From an uncultured Lentisphaerota bacterium (GTDB lineage Bacteria; Verrucomicrobiota; Lentisphaeria; Victivallales; GWF2-50-93): a stretch of DNA of 41,839 nucleotides. Below the pieces are notes generated by a model. It was not told where the DNA came from. It saw only the letters and a list, made by a program, of their open reading frames with translations, and ran no database searches. Location: positions 1 through 41,839 of the forward strand of contig CAIQLG010000338.1 in the NCBI GenBank assembly GCA_903872565.1, in the 5' to 3' direction. This document shows, in pieces, positions 16,604-26,900 of this stretch. A program made the position numbers and the translations under genes. Numbering within the stretch: the first letter of the stretch is position 1; the number at the start of each line of letters is the position of its first letter.

Positions 16604-18004
16604 TCAAACGTATGCGGAGATCCTTTCGATCTCCAATTGTATATTATACATGGAGGTAGGCCTGTCCAGGGGGTCCTTTGCAAGGCATTTTTCCACTATG
16701 AGCGTATTCCATTCTTCTGGGAGACCTGTTCTTATTGAGTGGATGTCCGGAGGCTTCTCGTTAATGTGCTTCTTGAAGAGATCTATCGTGGACTCGGCCA
16801 TGAAAGGAGGAGATCCTGTCAGCAGATGATAGAGTGTTGCGCCGTAGGAATATATGTCGGATCTGATGTTGGCTGGTTTCCCCAGAAATATTTCCGGCGC
16901 AAGATAGATCGGCGTCCCGACAATGAAACCCTCCTGAGTCATTATCAGGCCTTCAGGGATTTGTGCGATTCCGAAATCGATCAGTTTGGCCTCGCGGGAA
17001 TTCATGTCGTAAAGTATGTTCTTGAGCTTGATGTCCCGGTGATAGATCTTATTTCTGTGAAGTTCCGATATCGCCGATGCTATATCATGGGCTATCTGGC
17101 TGAAAGCGGTCATCGGTATCTTCCCTGTGGTCACAAGATATTCCTCGAGATCTACGCCGTCCACATATTCCATCACAAGATACGGGCAGTTGTTATAGCA
17201 GCCGCTGGCGATGAATTCCACGATTTTGGGATGTTTTATCTTCGACATGATCTCAACCTCGTTCTTGAACCTTTCGACGGTACTCTTCTTTTCAATGGAG
17301 CTCTTGGACAGCATTTTCAGGGAATAGATTTTCTTAGTCTCGGCGTTGATGACCTTGTACACAAGGGATTCCTTTCCCCACCCGAGGGGATCTATGATGA
17401 TGTAGCCATTTATGTTGTCTCCGATGAACGGGACATTGTGATTAATCTTGAATTTTCCCCTGTTAAGCTCGGCCAGGCTGGCATCGTATTCCTTTTTCTT
17501 CTTCCTGTTTATAAGAAGCTTTACCCTTGTGGAGAGCTCGGCGCGGCTGAAAGGCTTTGCAAGGAAATCGTCGGCATCGCATTCTATCAGTTTGTCCTGG
17601 ATCTCCTCGATGTTTTGTCCGGAAATCAGTATCACAGGCATGTCACTATTAGCACGCCTTATCTGCTTGCATATCTCAAATCCGTCTGTGTCGGGAAGGA
17701 TCACATCGAGAACCACGAGATCAACATCGGGATCAAGGGGGCCGCCGGAATCCTGCGGAATCAGCCCCAGTGCTTTCAGGGCATTCTTGCCGTTTGAAGC
17801 GGTCTTGATGTTACTGAAGCCTGCACTGGTGAGGCTTTTCCTCATGAAACTGAGGATGGAACTTTCATCGTCTACTACAAGTATAGTCTTCTCCTCATTC
17901 AATTTTATTTTCTGAGTTTCCGAGCCCGGCATAAACGCGGTTGCCTGTTTTGACGCTAGCCCGAAGCTCATTTTTGTTTCTTTGTCCGTGTGCAATAGAT
18001 TCAT
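16604..18004 (-). CDS. Receiver domain - Ser/Thr protein kinase fusion
   Basis: 466-residue soluble protein. Residues ~38-160 are a CheY-like receiver: acidic DD at 45-46, phospho-acceptor D100 in VVLDVILPD, the conserved S/T site at S128, and K150 in AKPF. Residues ~200-460 are a eukaryotic-type kinase: Gly-rich loop GWGKES (208-213), catalytic K230, HRD at 322-324, DFG at 343-345, APE at 369-371. All catalytic residues are intact, so it should be active, with kinase output probably gated by phosphorelay input. No membrane span or sensor domain is present. GGAGG lies 7 nt before the ATG. It starts 37 bp after the surface-protein stop at 18042, suggesting co-transcription. The substrate is unknown; an envelope-related target is only inference from context. 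Confidence 0.92.
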   Translation of the reverse strand: MNLLHTDKETKMSFGLASKQATAFMPGSETQKIKLNEEKTILVVDDESSILSFMRKSLTSAGFSNIKTASNGKNALKALGLIPQDSGGPLDPDVDLVVLDVILPDTDGFEICKQIRRANSDMPVILISGQNIEEIQDKLIECDADDFLAKPFSRAELSTRVKLLINRKKKKEYDASLAELNRGKFKINHNVPFIGDNINGYIIIDPLGWGKESLVYKVINAETKKIYSLKMLSKSSIEKKSTVERFKNEVEIMSKIKHPKIVEFIASGCYNNCPYLVMEYVDGVDLEEYLVTTGKIPMTAFSQIAHDIASAISELHRNKIYHRDIKLKNILYDMNSREAKLIDFGIAQIPEGLIMTQEGFIVGTPIYLAPEIFLGKPANIRSDIYSYGATLYHLLTGSPPFMAESTIDLFKKHINEKPPDIHSIRTGLPEEWNTLIVEKCLAKDPLDRPTSMYNIQLEIERISAYV

Positions 18005-18041
18005 TCTGCACCCTCCATCTTGAAGCCATTGTCACAAGTGT

Positions 18042-19880
18042 TCAGCGGTTCCATGTCTTGCTGGTACTGTTCTTCCGCAGGATCTCGACAGTATTGTCGA
18101 ATATCATAGTTTCGACGGCCGTAGGCACCTGCAGTTGAATCTGCATCTGGTATGAGGTCGGTGCGCCAGCAACGTTGAGTGGAATGCCGGTGCCAGCCAC
18201 CTTGGAAGCCGCCAATGTGAAGGTGTGCTTCTTGTTGTCAATTATGAAGCTGGTGATTCCTGGGCTTTTACCCTTGTAGGTCCACTTGGCGCCGTTGCCG
18301 GTCATCTGTGCGAAGATTATAACTGAAGTGGCGTCCCCGATCTTGATTGTGATGTCGCCGTTGGGGACGACCTGTCCGCCGCCGTCGGCCTCTATCACAC
18401 CCGTGACCTTGACGTTGAACACGTCACCGCCCTGCTGCTTCTGCTGGTTCACCTGTGTCTTGTTGCAATTGTACAACCCGGTGAGAGTAATGTTCGATGT
18501 GCTGTTGAAAGTGATATTGGAGACTTTGTCGACCTTGGTCGAACATGGGCACTCGAAGGTGCCGATTACAAGCGGAATATCCAGTCCCGCGCCTTCGATT
18601 GTCAGGCGCAGGGGCAGATCGTAAAGTATCTTGCCTGTCGCATTAGGTACGCCTATTGCAGTTCGCAGGTCCAACCCCTTGAGGTCAAATGAGTAGGAAC
18701 CGTGCAGCCAGTCGAATTTGAACTTGTAGGTGATGCCGTCGGTCACGCCGGAAGCCTTGCCGCTCGAGTCCATGGCCACGGCGGGCAGCAACTGAATGCC
18801 GCTGACGCGGAGCACCGCGGTTGCGCCGGTCAGTTTGCTGTTGCCTCCGCGCGGGTTGATCATGCCGCTGATGTTCAGCCTGTCATCGGAGATGCCTGTA
18901 GCGTGCTTGGCCCAGTTGATGCTGCCCTTCATCTTGGCGAGATACATGCCTCCTCCGTCAGACACTGGCAGATCGGTGCCATTGCCGTTGAATACAACCT
19001 CGCCACTGAATGCCAATGCTCTGCCTTCCATCGTGCTGCTTGTATCCATCGTGATGGATTGGTCGGCCATGATAGTCCCCTTGAAGACGGAAGATGTGCC
19101 AAGAACCGCCGAAGTGCCTACCTGCCAGAAAATATTTTTCGGCTGTGCACCACCGGCCAGGATGACTTTTATCCCGCTGCCAAGTTGAAGATCGGATGCT
19201 ATCTGGAAGATCCAGACATCGTCAGGACCACCCGTTAGAGTGACATCCGATCCAGTTATCAGAGCGGTACTTGTGAATTTGTAGAGGCCGGGGACTAGGT
19301 TCAGCCCGCCGAGATTCCCGCCATTCGGGTTCAGGAAAGGCCCTGTCGGTACTGGTGTACGTCCGGCGGCGTCGTTGTACGCTATTGTCAAATCGCCCTT
19401 GGCCGCTGTCAACAGTACAGGATCAACGACCGAACCTGCAGGTCCACTGGCATCCACCGCATAGATTATTCCGTTCACCTGAGCAGCAGGTACTCCTATG
19501 GCTGATCCGGCGATCGGACTTGCTCCGACATCCCCGTTGATGATGCCACCACCTGTCGAGGTGATTGCGGCTCCGGCAAGAATAGCAAAGTTGATGGTCG
19601 AACCAAGATTTATTGGCGCTAACGTGCTCGAAGACGATTTGAAGACTGTCACTGTGTAATTCTGAGTTGAGGAATCTTCGGCTGTGACCGGATAAAGAAC
19701 CGGATTTGTAAAGTTCTGGACAACACCGGAAAGCGGGTTGACCGTCGCAAGCGGGCTGACACTGATCGTCGGAACAAGGGCCGTCAGATTAGTGTTTAAG
19801 GGCACAGTCACTGCGACTGTCTTGGCTACTTCATCGACTGTGCCATTTCCCAGGATTTTAAATGATGTGATAGTCTTTTC
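18042..19880 (-). repeat. 1.83-kb segment duplicated at 427-2260
   Basis: Partner of the segment at 427-2260. High DNA identity over the whole length suggests recent duplication or gene conversion between the two surface-protein genes. Confidence 0.85.
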
Positions 19881-21248
19881 CGAAGAAGCGGGAGATTTAA
19901 CGACTGTTACCGTGTAAGCCTGCGTTGAGGAATCCTCGGCTGTGACGGTATAAGTTTGTGGAACTGTAAAGTCCTGGGCGACACCGGAAAGAGGGCTGGC
20001 CGCTGCAAGCGGGCTGACGCTGATCGTCGGGACAAGTGTAGTCAAATTTGTGCTGAAAGGAACAGTCACTGCGACTGTCTTGGATACTTCATTGACGATG
20101 CCGTCTCCCAGGATTTTGAATGATGTTATCGCCTTTTCCGAAGAAGCGGCCGATTTGACGACTGTCACCGTGTAAGCCTGCGTTGAGGAATCATTGGCTG
20201 TAACTGTATATACAACCGGGTTGGTAAAGTCATAGGGTATGCCTGAAAGCGGGCTGACTGTTGCAAGCGGGCTGACGCCGATCGTAGGAACAAGTGTCGT
20301 CAAATTTGTGCTGAAAGGTACGGTCACTGCGACTGTCTTAGCTCCTTCATCAACGGTGCCACCTCCCAGAATTTTGAATGATGTGATAGACTTTTGCGAA
20401 GGATCGTCAGTTACAGCATTCGCGATCAATGTGACTGCAGTCTGTGCCAGTGCTCTGCCATTCAGCGATGCGCCAGTGCTCATTGCGATATTTGTTTGAC
20501 ACAATATGATCCCCTTCATGGCAGCCGTCGTTCCAATGGTGACCTTGCCGGCGACCTGCCAGAAGATATTGGAAGCCTTTGCACCACCGCTTAACGTAAC
20601 AGCGGCACCGCTGGACAATGTCAGATCTTGCGCTATCTGGAAAATCCAGACATCAGTTGCGCTGCCCGAAATTGTTACGCCACCAGCAGATATCAGTACT
20701 CCACTACTCCATTTATATAGACCAGGGACGAGGGTCCGCCCGGTAAGATCCCCGGAATACAGTTCAGTATAATCGGGTGTTGCCCGCCCGGCGGCATCGG
20801 TGTACGCGGCTTCCATGTTGCTTACAGCAGTAGTCATCTTAGCTGGAGTTGGAGGAGTATAGTTGGCGGCATATATTTTCCCAGTGACTAAAGATGAAGT
20901 TGAAAATGTATTCGAGGAATCCGCGACTAATCCAAATCCAGTTATATAACTCGCAGCGGCTGGACTAAGTCCAATATCTCCGGAGATTGCAGTGGTTCCA
21001 GTGGTCGAGACTGCGCTTTTTGCCAGGATCACGAAATCCCCGGCTGTTAACAGGTTAACTGCCGCCGGGCCTGCCGCCATCAATGGTTGCGTCAAAATCA
21101 TAGATAGGGCAATGACAAATCCCATGAGGATCTGTTTCATTCCTTTAACTGCAAGTGCCCTTGCATCTTGTGCATTGATAGAGAATGTCACTTTTTTTTG
21201 TTGAGGCGAACATCCACATGTGTTTTTCATTTTCTGAATCCTTTTCAT
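18042..21248 (-). CDS. Large secreted protein: DUF3494, three DUF5018-like repeats, DUF3494, shared C-terminal module
   Basis: 1068-residue secreted protein. A long basic leader precedes the signal core (KGMKQILMGFV...LMAAG, ~35-60). A DUF3494/ice-binding-like domain is at ~70-275, here with the more canonical variant (GDIGLSP, DLTGRTLVPGLYKW, DVWIFQIAQDL, NIFWQVAG). Three ~86-residue DUF5018-like repeats (ITSFKILG, VAVTVPF, LVPTISVSPLA, YTVTA.DSSTQ.YTVTV) lie at 287-365, 373-451 and 459-537. A second DUF3494 is at ~545-755 and the shared module at 767-1068. From the third DUF5018-like repeat on it is nearly identical to the 427-4974 protein. The start is at 21248 because GGAGG lies 7 nt upstream; an internal MKNT start (21230) also has AAGGA. 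A longer N-terminal reading overlaps the promoter and is rejected. Confidence 0.9.
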   Translation of the reverse strand: MKRIQKMKNTCGCSPQQKKVTFSINAQDARALAVKGMKQILMGFVIALSMILTQPLMAAGPAAVNLLTAGDFVILAKSAVSTTGTTAISGDIGLSPAAASYITGFGLVADSSNTFSTSSLVTGKIYAANYTPPTPAKMTTAVSNMEAAYTDAAGRATPDYTELYSGDLTGRTLVPGLYKWSSGVLISAGGVTISGSATDVWIFQIAQDLTLSSGAAVTLSGGAKASNIFWQVAGKVTIGTTAAMKGIILCQTNIAMSTGASLNGRALAQTAVTLIANAVTDDPSQKSITSFKILGGGTVDEGAKTVAVTVPFSTNLTTLVPTIGVSPLATVSPLSGIPYDFTNPVVYTVTANDSSTQAYTVTVVKSAASSEKAITSFKILGDGIVNEVSKTVAVTVPFSTNLTTLVPTISVSPLAAASPLSGVAQDFTVPQTYTVTAEDSSTQAYTVTVVKSPASSEKTITSFKILGNGTVDEVAKTVAVTVPLNTNLTALVPTISVSPLATVNPLSGVVQNFTNPVLYPVTAEDSSTQNYTVTVFKSSSSTLAPINLGSTINFAILAGAAITSTGGGIINGDVGASPIAGSAIGVPAAQVNGIIYAVDASGPAGSVVDPVLLTAAKGDLTIAYNDAAGRTPVPTGPFLNPNGGNLGGLNLVPGLYKFTSTALITGSDVTLTGGPDDVWIFQIASDLQLGSGIKVILAGGAQPKNIFWQVGTSAVLGTSSVFKGTIMADQSITMDTSSTMEGRALAFSGEVVFNGNGTDLPVSDGGGMYLAKMKGSINWAKHATGISDDRLNISGMINPRGGNSKLTGATAVLRVSGIQLLPAVAMDSSGKASGVTDGITYKFKFDWLHGSYSFDLKGLDLRTAIGVPNATGKILYDLPLRLTIEGAGLDIPLVIGTFECPCSTKVDKVSNITFNSTSNITLTGLYNCNKTQVNQQKQQGGDVFNVKVTGVIEADGGGQVVPNGDITIKIGDATSVIIFAQMTGNGAKWTYKGKSPGITSFIIDNKKHTFTLAASKVAGTGIPLNVAGAPTSYQMQIQLQVPTAVETMIFDNTVEILRKNSTSKTWNR

Positions 21249-21377
21249 TTTACTTCCTCCGATTCCTCTTGTTGTTGCGGGGGATTCCCCCCCCACATGT
21301 TGTTTGTTTCTTGGGGACTCTTGGCAATTCCGTCTCCTTTCTTTAACGGCTACTATATTTAGGTTCTCTTTTATAAG

Positions 21378-21438
21378 ACTATGGACTGTGGCTGGACTTC
21401 TTGCTATGGGGTGAAACCTTACTTCCATATGGGGTGAA
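21378..21438 (-). promoter_or_regulatory. Direct-repeat operator and -10 box, copy 3
   Basis: GGGGTGAA at 21408-21415 and 21431-21438, 23 bp apart. The core from GCTATGGGG to GAACTACCG is almost identical to copy 1. CATAGT (21383-21378) sits at the -10 position, 18 nt after ATAGCA. The start codon of the downstream surface protein is at 21248, giving a ~125-nt leader. Confidence 0.65.
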
Positions 21439-21544
21439 GAACTACCGCTGCAAGCAAAATCCTAAATCCGAATATCCCACTTCGCTCAAGGGGCTACGAG
21501 GGACGCGGTCGAAATCTTAAACAAATTTTAATATCAAATTCTGA

Positions 21545-23866
21545 TTATCGACTCCATGTCTTAGTTTTGCTGTTCTTCCGAAGGATCTCGACGGTGCTGT
21601 CGAATATCATTGTTTCCTGGGCCGCCGGCACCTGCAGTTGAATTTGCATCTGGTGCAGAGTGGGTGCATCAGCAACGTTGAGAGGGATGCCGGTGTCCGC
21701 CACATTGGAAGCCGCCAATGTGAAGGTGTGCCTCTTGTTATCAATGATGAAGCTGGTGATTCCTGGTGCTTTGCCCTTGTAGGTCCACTTGGTACCGTTA
21801 TGTGTCATCTGTGCGAAAATTATAACAAAAGGGGCGTCCCCAATTTTGACTATGATATCGCCGGTGGGTACGACCTCTCCGCCGCCGTCGTCCTCGATCA
21901 CTCCTGTCACCTTGATGTTGAACACGTCGCCGCCCTGCTGCTTCTGTTGCACCGCCTGGGCCTGGCTGCAATTGTACACCCCTGTGAGGGTACGGTTCGA
22001 TGTGCTGTTGAAACTGAGATTGGAGGCTCTGTCAATCCTGGTAGAGCAGGGGCATTCGAAGGTGCCGATCACCAGCGGAATATCCATTTTTGCATTTGTC
22101 ATTGTCAGGCTCAGGGGCAGATTGTAAAGTATATTGGCAGTCGCGTTAGGCACACCTATGGCCGTGCGCAGGTCCAGACCCTTAAGATCAAAGGAATAGG
22201 AACCGTGCAGCCAGTCGAACTTGAACTTGTAGGTGATGCCGTCGGTCACACCTGAAGCCCTGCCATATGAATCCAGTGTCACGGCGGGAAGCAACTGAAT
22301 GCCGCTGACACGGAGCACCGCGGTGGCGCCAGCCAGATTGCTATTGACTCCGCGCGGATTGATTTTGCCACTGATGGACAAGCTGTCGGCAGCGATATTG
22401 TTGGCGTGCTTGGCCCAATTGATGCTACCTCTCATCCTGGCGAGGTACATGTTGTTGTCATTGGCGCCACTGACGGCATTTACTACAATGGTAACTATCG
22501 CCACATTCGAGTCAGTGATGCCGTCGTTGGCCGTGTAGGTGAAACTGTCCGTACCGTTCCAATCCGTCGCTGGAGAGTAGGAAAAGGAGCCATCCGCATT
22601 CAGTGTCAGATTGCCATGTGCCGGATCGGTGACCTTGACGGCCATCAGGGTATCTCCATCTACGTCTGTGTCATTGCCCAGCACGCCCGGAACTTCAACG
22701 TTCAACATTCTGTCCTCGTCCGTGCTATAGGCATCATCCTCTGCCACCGCAGGCGAATCCCCCCTCGCGTATCCGATGGTTTGGTCACCGGTTGCACCGG
22801 ACTGCCCGGAGAACCACATTTTATAGGTGACTGCCTCCCCGTGACCGTCAAAGCCTGAAGAACTGTAAAGCACTGAAGGAGTATAGCATTTTGTGTCGTG
22901 CCAAGAGACATCCTGATATATCGAAAAAATCGGATTGCCTGGATCTTTTGTCCAAAGGATGCCGTTGGAAGAGGTTGCATAACCAATACCCTGTTGTGCA
23001 ACACCGGCCGGCCCGCTTCCCGAATACCACATGTGCCAGATGCCGTCGGTGCCGCGGATGACAACCCCCATGGTCGCGTAATCGCTGTCCCAGTCGCCTT
23101 GAATGCCGTGGTCGAGTACGGGGGAGTTCCCATAGAGTTTCCAATTGGTGTTTCCATCCGTCGAATAACCGAGGCCTATCGCCTCTACTCCACCGGTTGT
23201 TCCGTCAAAATACATCGCAAAAGTATAGTCAAACGGGTTCGTTCCGGTGTTGGTTGCCATCGCGTTATAGTGAACCGAGACAGGGCCGTAAGTTCCTCGA
23301 TTCCAATCAGGCGGTATCTCCGTCACGAGAGGGGCACTGATATTTTGTGTTATGACGGTGTCATTTGTCCATGTAACTCCGTCGATCGAGTCGGCGGTAC
23401 GTATTCCATCTATGGTATATGGAGCATTTGGGGCAGAGAAATCCCAGTACCAGATTTTGTAGTAATAGGTTCCGCCAGCACCGCTGTAACTATCCGGAAG
23501 ATAAATGATCCTGGCATGATATCCGCTGGCCTTAACTCCCGTTATCTGGACAGGCTCGTTCCAGTTAATCCCATCGCTGGAGTAGGTTACCGCCTCGAAC
23601 AGGCTCTGTCCATCCGCGTACCACATCTTATAATAATCCGAGGCTCCGTGGCCCGAGAACTGGTTCGCGTCGTAAAGCACACAGGGATAATAATTTTTAT
23701 CGCTTGAACTAGGCGTACCATATACCGGGTTCGTATCGTATTCAGTCCATTTTAAATCCGACGCCAATGTCCAGCGTGGGAGCATAACTGCCACTGCAAG
23801 AATAAAGACTTTTAAGATATGTTTTGTTCCTTTTATTCCAAGTGCCCGTGGGACGTATGTGTTCAT
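21545..23866 (-). CDS. Secreted GH43-like beta-propeller protein with cadherin-like domain and shared C-terminal module
   Basis: About 773 residues. The signal region (GIKGTKHILKVFILAVAVMLP...TLASD) is followed by a ~330-residue beta-propeller (~40-370). Its blades repeat YKMWYADG/YKIWYWD/WHMWYSG/YKMWFSG and xGYATSSNGxxWTK, as in GH43/GH32-like or glycosidase-related proteins of the arabinanase superfamily. Catalytic acids cannot be assigned with confidence, so enzymatic activity is open. A cadherin-like (Big_9-type) domain with GVLGNDTDVDGD, GSFSYSP and DSFTYTANDG is at ~375-465. The last ~300 residues are the shared module. ATG 23866 (GTGAG 7 nt upstream) is preferred; GTG 23878 is in frame but lacks a ribosome site. 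It lies behind the 23972-27253 gene, separated by a terminator, and no operator repeat is visible directly upstream. Confidence 0.87.
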   Translation of the reverse strand: MNTYVPRALGIKGTKHILKVFILAVAVMLPRWTLASDLKWTEYDTNPVYGTPSSSDKNYYPCVLYDANQFSGHGASDYYKMWYADGQSLFEAVTYSSDGINWNEPVQITGVKASGYHARIIYLPDSYSGAGGTYYYKIWYWDFSAPNAPYTIDGIRTADSIDGVTWTNDTVITQNISAPLVTEIPPDWNRGTYGPVSVHYNAMATNTGTNPFDYTFAMYFDGTTGGVEAIGLGYSTDGNTNWKLYGNSPVLDHGIQGDWDSDYATMGVVIRGTDGIWHMWYSGSGPAGVAQQGIGYATSSNGILWTKDPGNPIFSIYQDVSWHDTKCYTPSVLYSSSGFDGHGEAVTYKMWFSGQSGATGDQTIGYARGDSPAVAEDDAYSTDEDRMLNVEVPGVLGNDTDVDGDTLMAVKVTDPAHGNLTLNADGSFSYSPATDWNGTDSFTYTANDGITDSNVAIVTIVVNAVSGANDNNMYLARMRGSINWAKHANNIAADSLSISGKINPRGVNSNLAGATAVLRVSGIQLLPAVTLDSYGRASGVTDGITYKFKFDWLHGSYSFDLKGLDLRTAIGVPNATANILYNLPLSLTMTNAKMDIPLVIGTFECPCSTRIDRASNLSFNSTSNRTLTGVYNCSQAQAVQQKQQGGDVFNIKVTGVIEDDGGGEVVPTGDIIVKIGDAPFVIIFAQMTHNGTKWTYKGKAPGITSFIIDNKRHTFTLAASNVADTGIPLNVADAPTLHQMQIQLQVPAAQETMIFDSTVEILRKNSKTKTWSR

Positions 23867-23904
23867 CAGATATCTCACTTTCGATGGTATATTTCGCTAA
23901 GAAA

Positions 23905-23944
23905 AGGAAAAGGACCGGCGTCCCCTGGTGGAGAACGCCGGCCC
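23905..23944 (-). terminator. Terminator after the 23972-27253 gene
   Basis: Stem 23912-23921/23935-23944 (GGGCCGGCGT with ACGCCGGTCC read on the minus strand, one G-U pair), followed by a TTTTCCTTTTC tract. It is nearly the same sequence as the terminator at 353-401. It separates two surface-protein genes, so expression of 21545-23866 may need readthrough or a weak internal promoter. Confidence 0.75.
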
Positions 23945-23971
23945 TTATGATTTATGTTCAGGCCGATCTTA

Positions 23972-26900
23972 TCAGCGGATCCAGGTCCGAGTAGTGGGCC
24001 TCAGACGTAGGATCTCGATTATGCTGTAAAATGCCATGTCTCCGCTGGCCGTCGGAATCTTCAGCTGTACCGGGAGCCGGTATTGAAGCGGTTCGCTTGG
24101 ACCGGAAATAGGAATGCCGATGCCTTCCATCCTGGAGACCAACATGTAAAAGGTGTGATTCCTGTTGTCCAAGTTGAACCTGGTGATGCCCGGAGCTGTG
24201 CTTCTGTAGGACCATTTGCTGCCTTTGATTACCACATCCGCCAGAGGTATCACCATTGTCGCGCCTCCGACCTTGACCGTGATGTCGCCTGTGGGCACAA
24301 CCTGTCCGCCGCCATTGGCCTCGATCACACCCGTCACCTTGACACCACTGCCCCATACGGTGGTACGGTTGCAATTGTACAAGCCGGTTAGAGTGCTGTC
24401 CAACCTGCTGCTGAAAGTGATCTTGGAAGTTTTGCCTACCGTGGTAGTGCAGGGGGATGCGAAAGTGCCTATCACAAGCGGAATTTCCAGTTCTGCTTTT
24501 GCGATTGTCAGGCTCACAGGTATATTTTGCAGTATTTTGGCTGTAGCATTCGGCACTCCAAGTGCCACACGCAGGTCCAACCCTCTAAGATGGAATATGT
24601 AAAATCCACGTCGCCAGTCGAATTTGAATAGGTAGTGGACGCCATCTATTTCGCCTTTGGCGTTGCCGTGTGAATCCAGAGTCACGGCGGGGAGTAGCTG
24701 CACACCGTTGACGGAGAGCAGCACTGTGGCGCTACTCAGGTCGCTAATATCCTCCAGAGGATTGACCTGGCCGTTGAGATACAGCCTGTCATCGGAGATT
24801 CCCGTGTCGTGCTTGGCCCAGTTGATGCTTGCTCTCATGTAGGCAAGGTACATATTGTTGGCCGTTACCGGTGCAACATTGGCGAAAATGGCCGTCACCG
24901 TGATGTTGGCTGAGGGCATCGCCGCGATTGTAGGAGAAGCCGTGAAATCTACAATATTTGCTATGTCACCAGCCCAGCTGTCAAAGTACTTTCCTGCTGG
25001 TACGATTGCCGTGATGGTAACTGCCGTTCCGGGAAGGTATGCTCCGCTCCCTGTACCGTTGACCACTGTTAGAGTGTATGATCCTACTGGTGCGTCAATG
25101 AAAACAGCCGTAACTATTATGTTCACGTCTTCCATCGTTGCGATTGTCGGAGAGGCTGTCGAGCTGGCAAGATATCCGGTATCGCCTGTCCACACTGAAA
25201 AGACTTTTCCTGCTGGGGCGATGGCCGTGATTGTAACTGCCGTTCCTGGAAGATATGCTCCGCTGCCTGATCCGTTGACCACTGTGAGGGTGTATGTTCC
25301 CGCCGGTGCGTCAGTGAAAACAGCCGTGACAGCTATGTTGGCTGCCGGCATTGTCGCGATTGTCGCGGCATCTGCGGGATTGGCAAGACTTGCAATGTCT
25401 CCAGTCCACACGGAAAAGACTTTTCCTGGTGGGGCGACTGCAGCAATTGGCACTGCCGTTACAGGAGTGTACGAGCCACTTCCTGTGCCGTTGATCACTG
25501 TCAGAGTGTATGTTCCCGGCGGTGCATCAACAAAAACAGCCGTAACAATTATGTTGGCTGCTGGCATCGCTGCGGTTGTCGTGGCGTTCGTGGAGCTGGC
25601 AAGATTTGCAATATCGCCGGTCCACACGGAAAAAACTTTTCCGACCGGAATCGTGGCTATGATTGGGACAAGCGTCCCGGCTACATATACGCCGCTACCT
25701 GTGCCGTTTATAACGGTGAGAGTAAAAGTCGCGTTGACGGTTATTGTCACCGTGACCGTATTCGAGTTCAACAGTCCGTCGTTGGCTTTATAGGTAAAAC
25801 TGTCTGGACCGCTGTAGCCGACTGTTGGCACATAGGTAAATGAACCATTAGCATTCAGAGTCAGAACGCCATGTGTCGGGTCGGTGACCTTGACTGCCGT
25901 AATGGGGTTGGCGTCCGCATCGCTGTCATTTCCCAGCACACCGGGCGTGGCCACAGTCAATATGGTAGGCAGAGCAATAGTGTTTTCAGTCACAGAGTAG
26001 GCATCAGGTGCGGCTACCGGCGCATTGTTGTTTGACGGCAGAACGCCGCTGCCACCTCCGAATGCGACGCCAGCACTGAATGCCAATGCCCGCCCATCCA
26101 ACGTGCTACCAAGATTCATCGTGATGGCTTGGTCGGCCAGAATAGTCCCCTTGAATACGGAGTACGTTCCAAGAGTCGCCGAACTTCCTACTTGCCAGAA
26201 AATGTTTTTGGCGCGTGCGCCGCCTGCCAGAATGACTTTTCGATTTAAGCCAGCCTCCACGGTCAGGGTTGTTGCAATCTGGAATATCCATACATCATCA
26301 GGGCCGCCCGTGAGTGTGACGTCCGATCCTGATATAAGAGCACCGCCGTCAAATTTATACAGGCCCGGGACAAGACTCATTCCACCGATATTTCCAGCTC
26401 CTGGATTCCGAAAAGGTCCCGCAGGTACGGGTACTCGATTGGCGGCGGCGTTGTATGCTATTGTCAAATCTCCCTTGGCCGTGGTCAACAGACCAGCATC
26501 CTGAATTACATTTCCGCCTATAGGTCCGGCGGCATCAACTTTATAGATTATTCCATTTACTTGAACCGGAGGTATGCTTATGGCAGCTCCAGTTATAGGA
26601 CTTGCCCCGACATCTCCAGTAACAGTACCTGCTCCAGGATAGGTAATCGCCGCCCCGGCCAGAATTGTAAAATGGGAAGTAGTTCCCAAGTCGATTGGCA
26701 GTGGACCTGCCATTGCCGGCGTTAGGAAGCTCGAAGTCGAGCTGGCCCACACGTTTCCACTAAGATTAGTTGCATAGAATCTGTAGAAGTACGTCTGATT
26801 CGGCGTAAGGCCTGTAACGGCTACGCTCCACGGCCCCACTGTCTTTGTGCCCAGAACGGCCACGTGCCCCCAGTTTCCAATCGTTGTCACTCCATCGGCC

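Noticed and set aside
16739..17797. 352-codon open frame on the plus strand opposite the REC-kinase gene
   Set aside because: It is antisense to a gene with all kinase and receiver motifs intact; it has no family signature and no ribosome site, and is a codon-bias shadow.
21249..21428. 60-residue N-terminal extension of the 18042-21248 protein
   Set aside because: It overlaps the predicted promoter and lacks a ribosome site; ATG 21248 has GGAGG.
24855..25793. 312-codon plus-strand open frame across the B-repeats
   Set aside because: Its apparent protein repeats only mirror the coding repeats on the minus strand.
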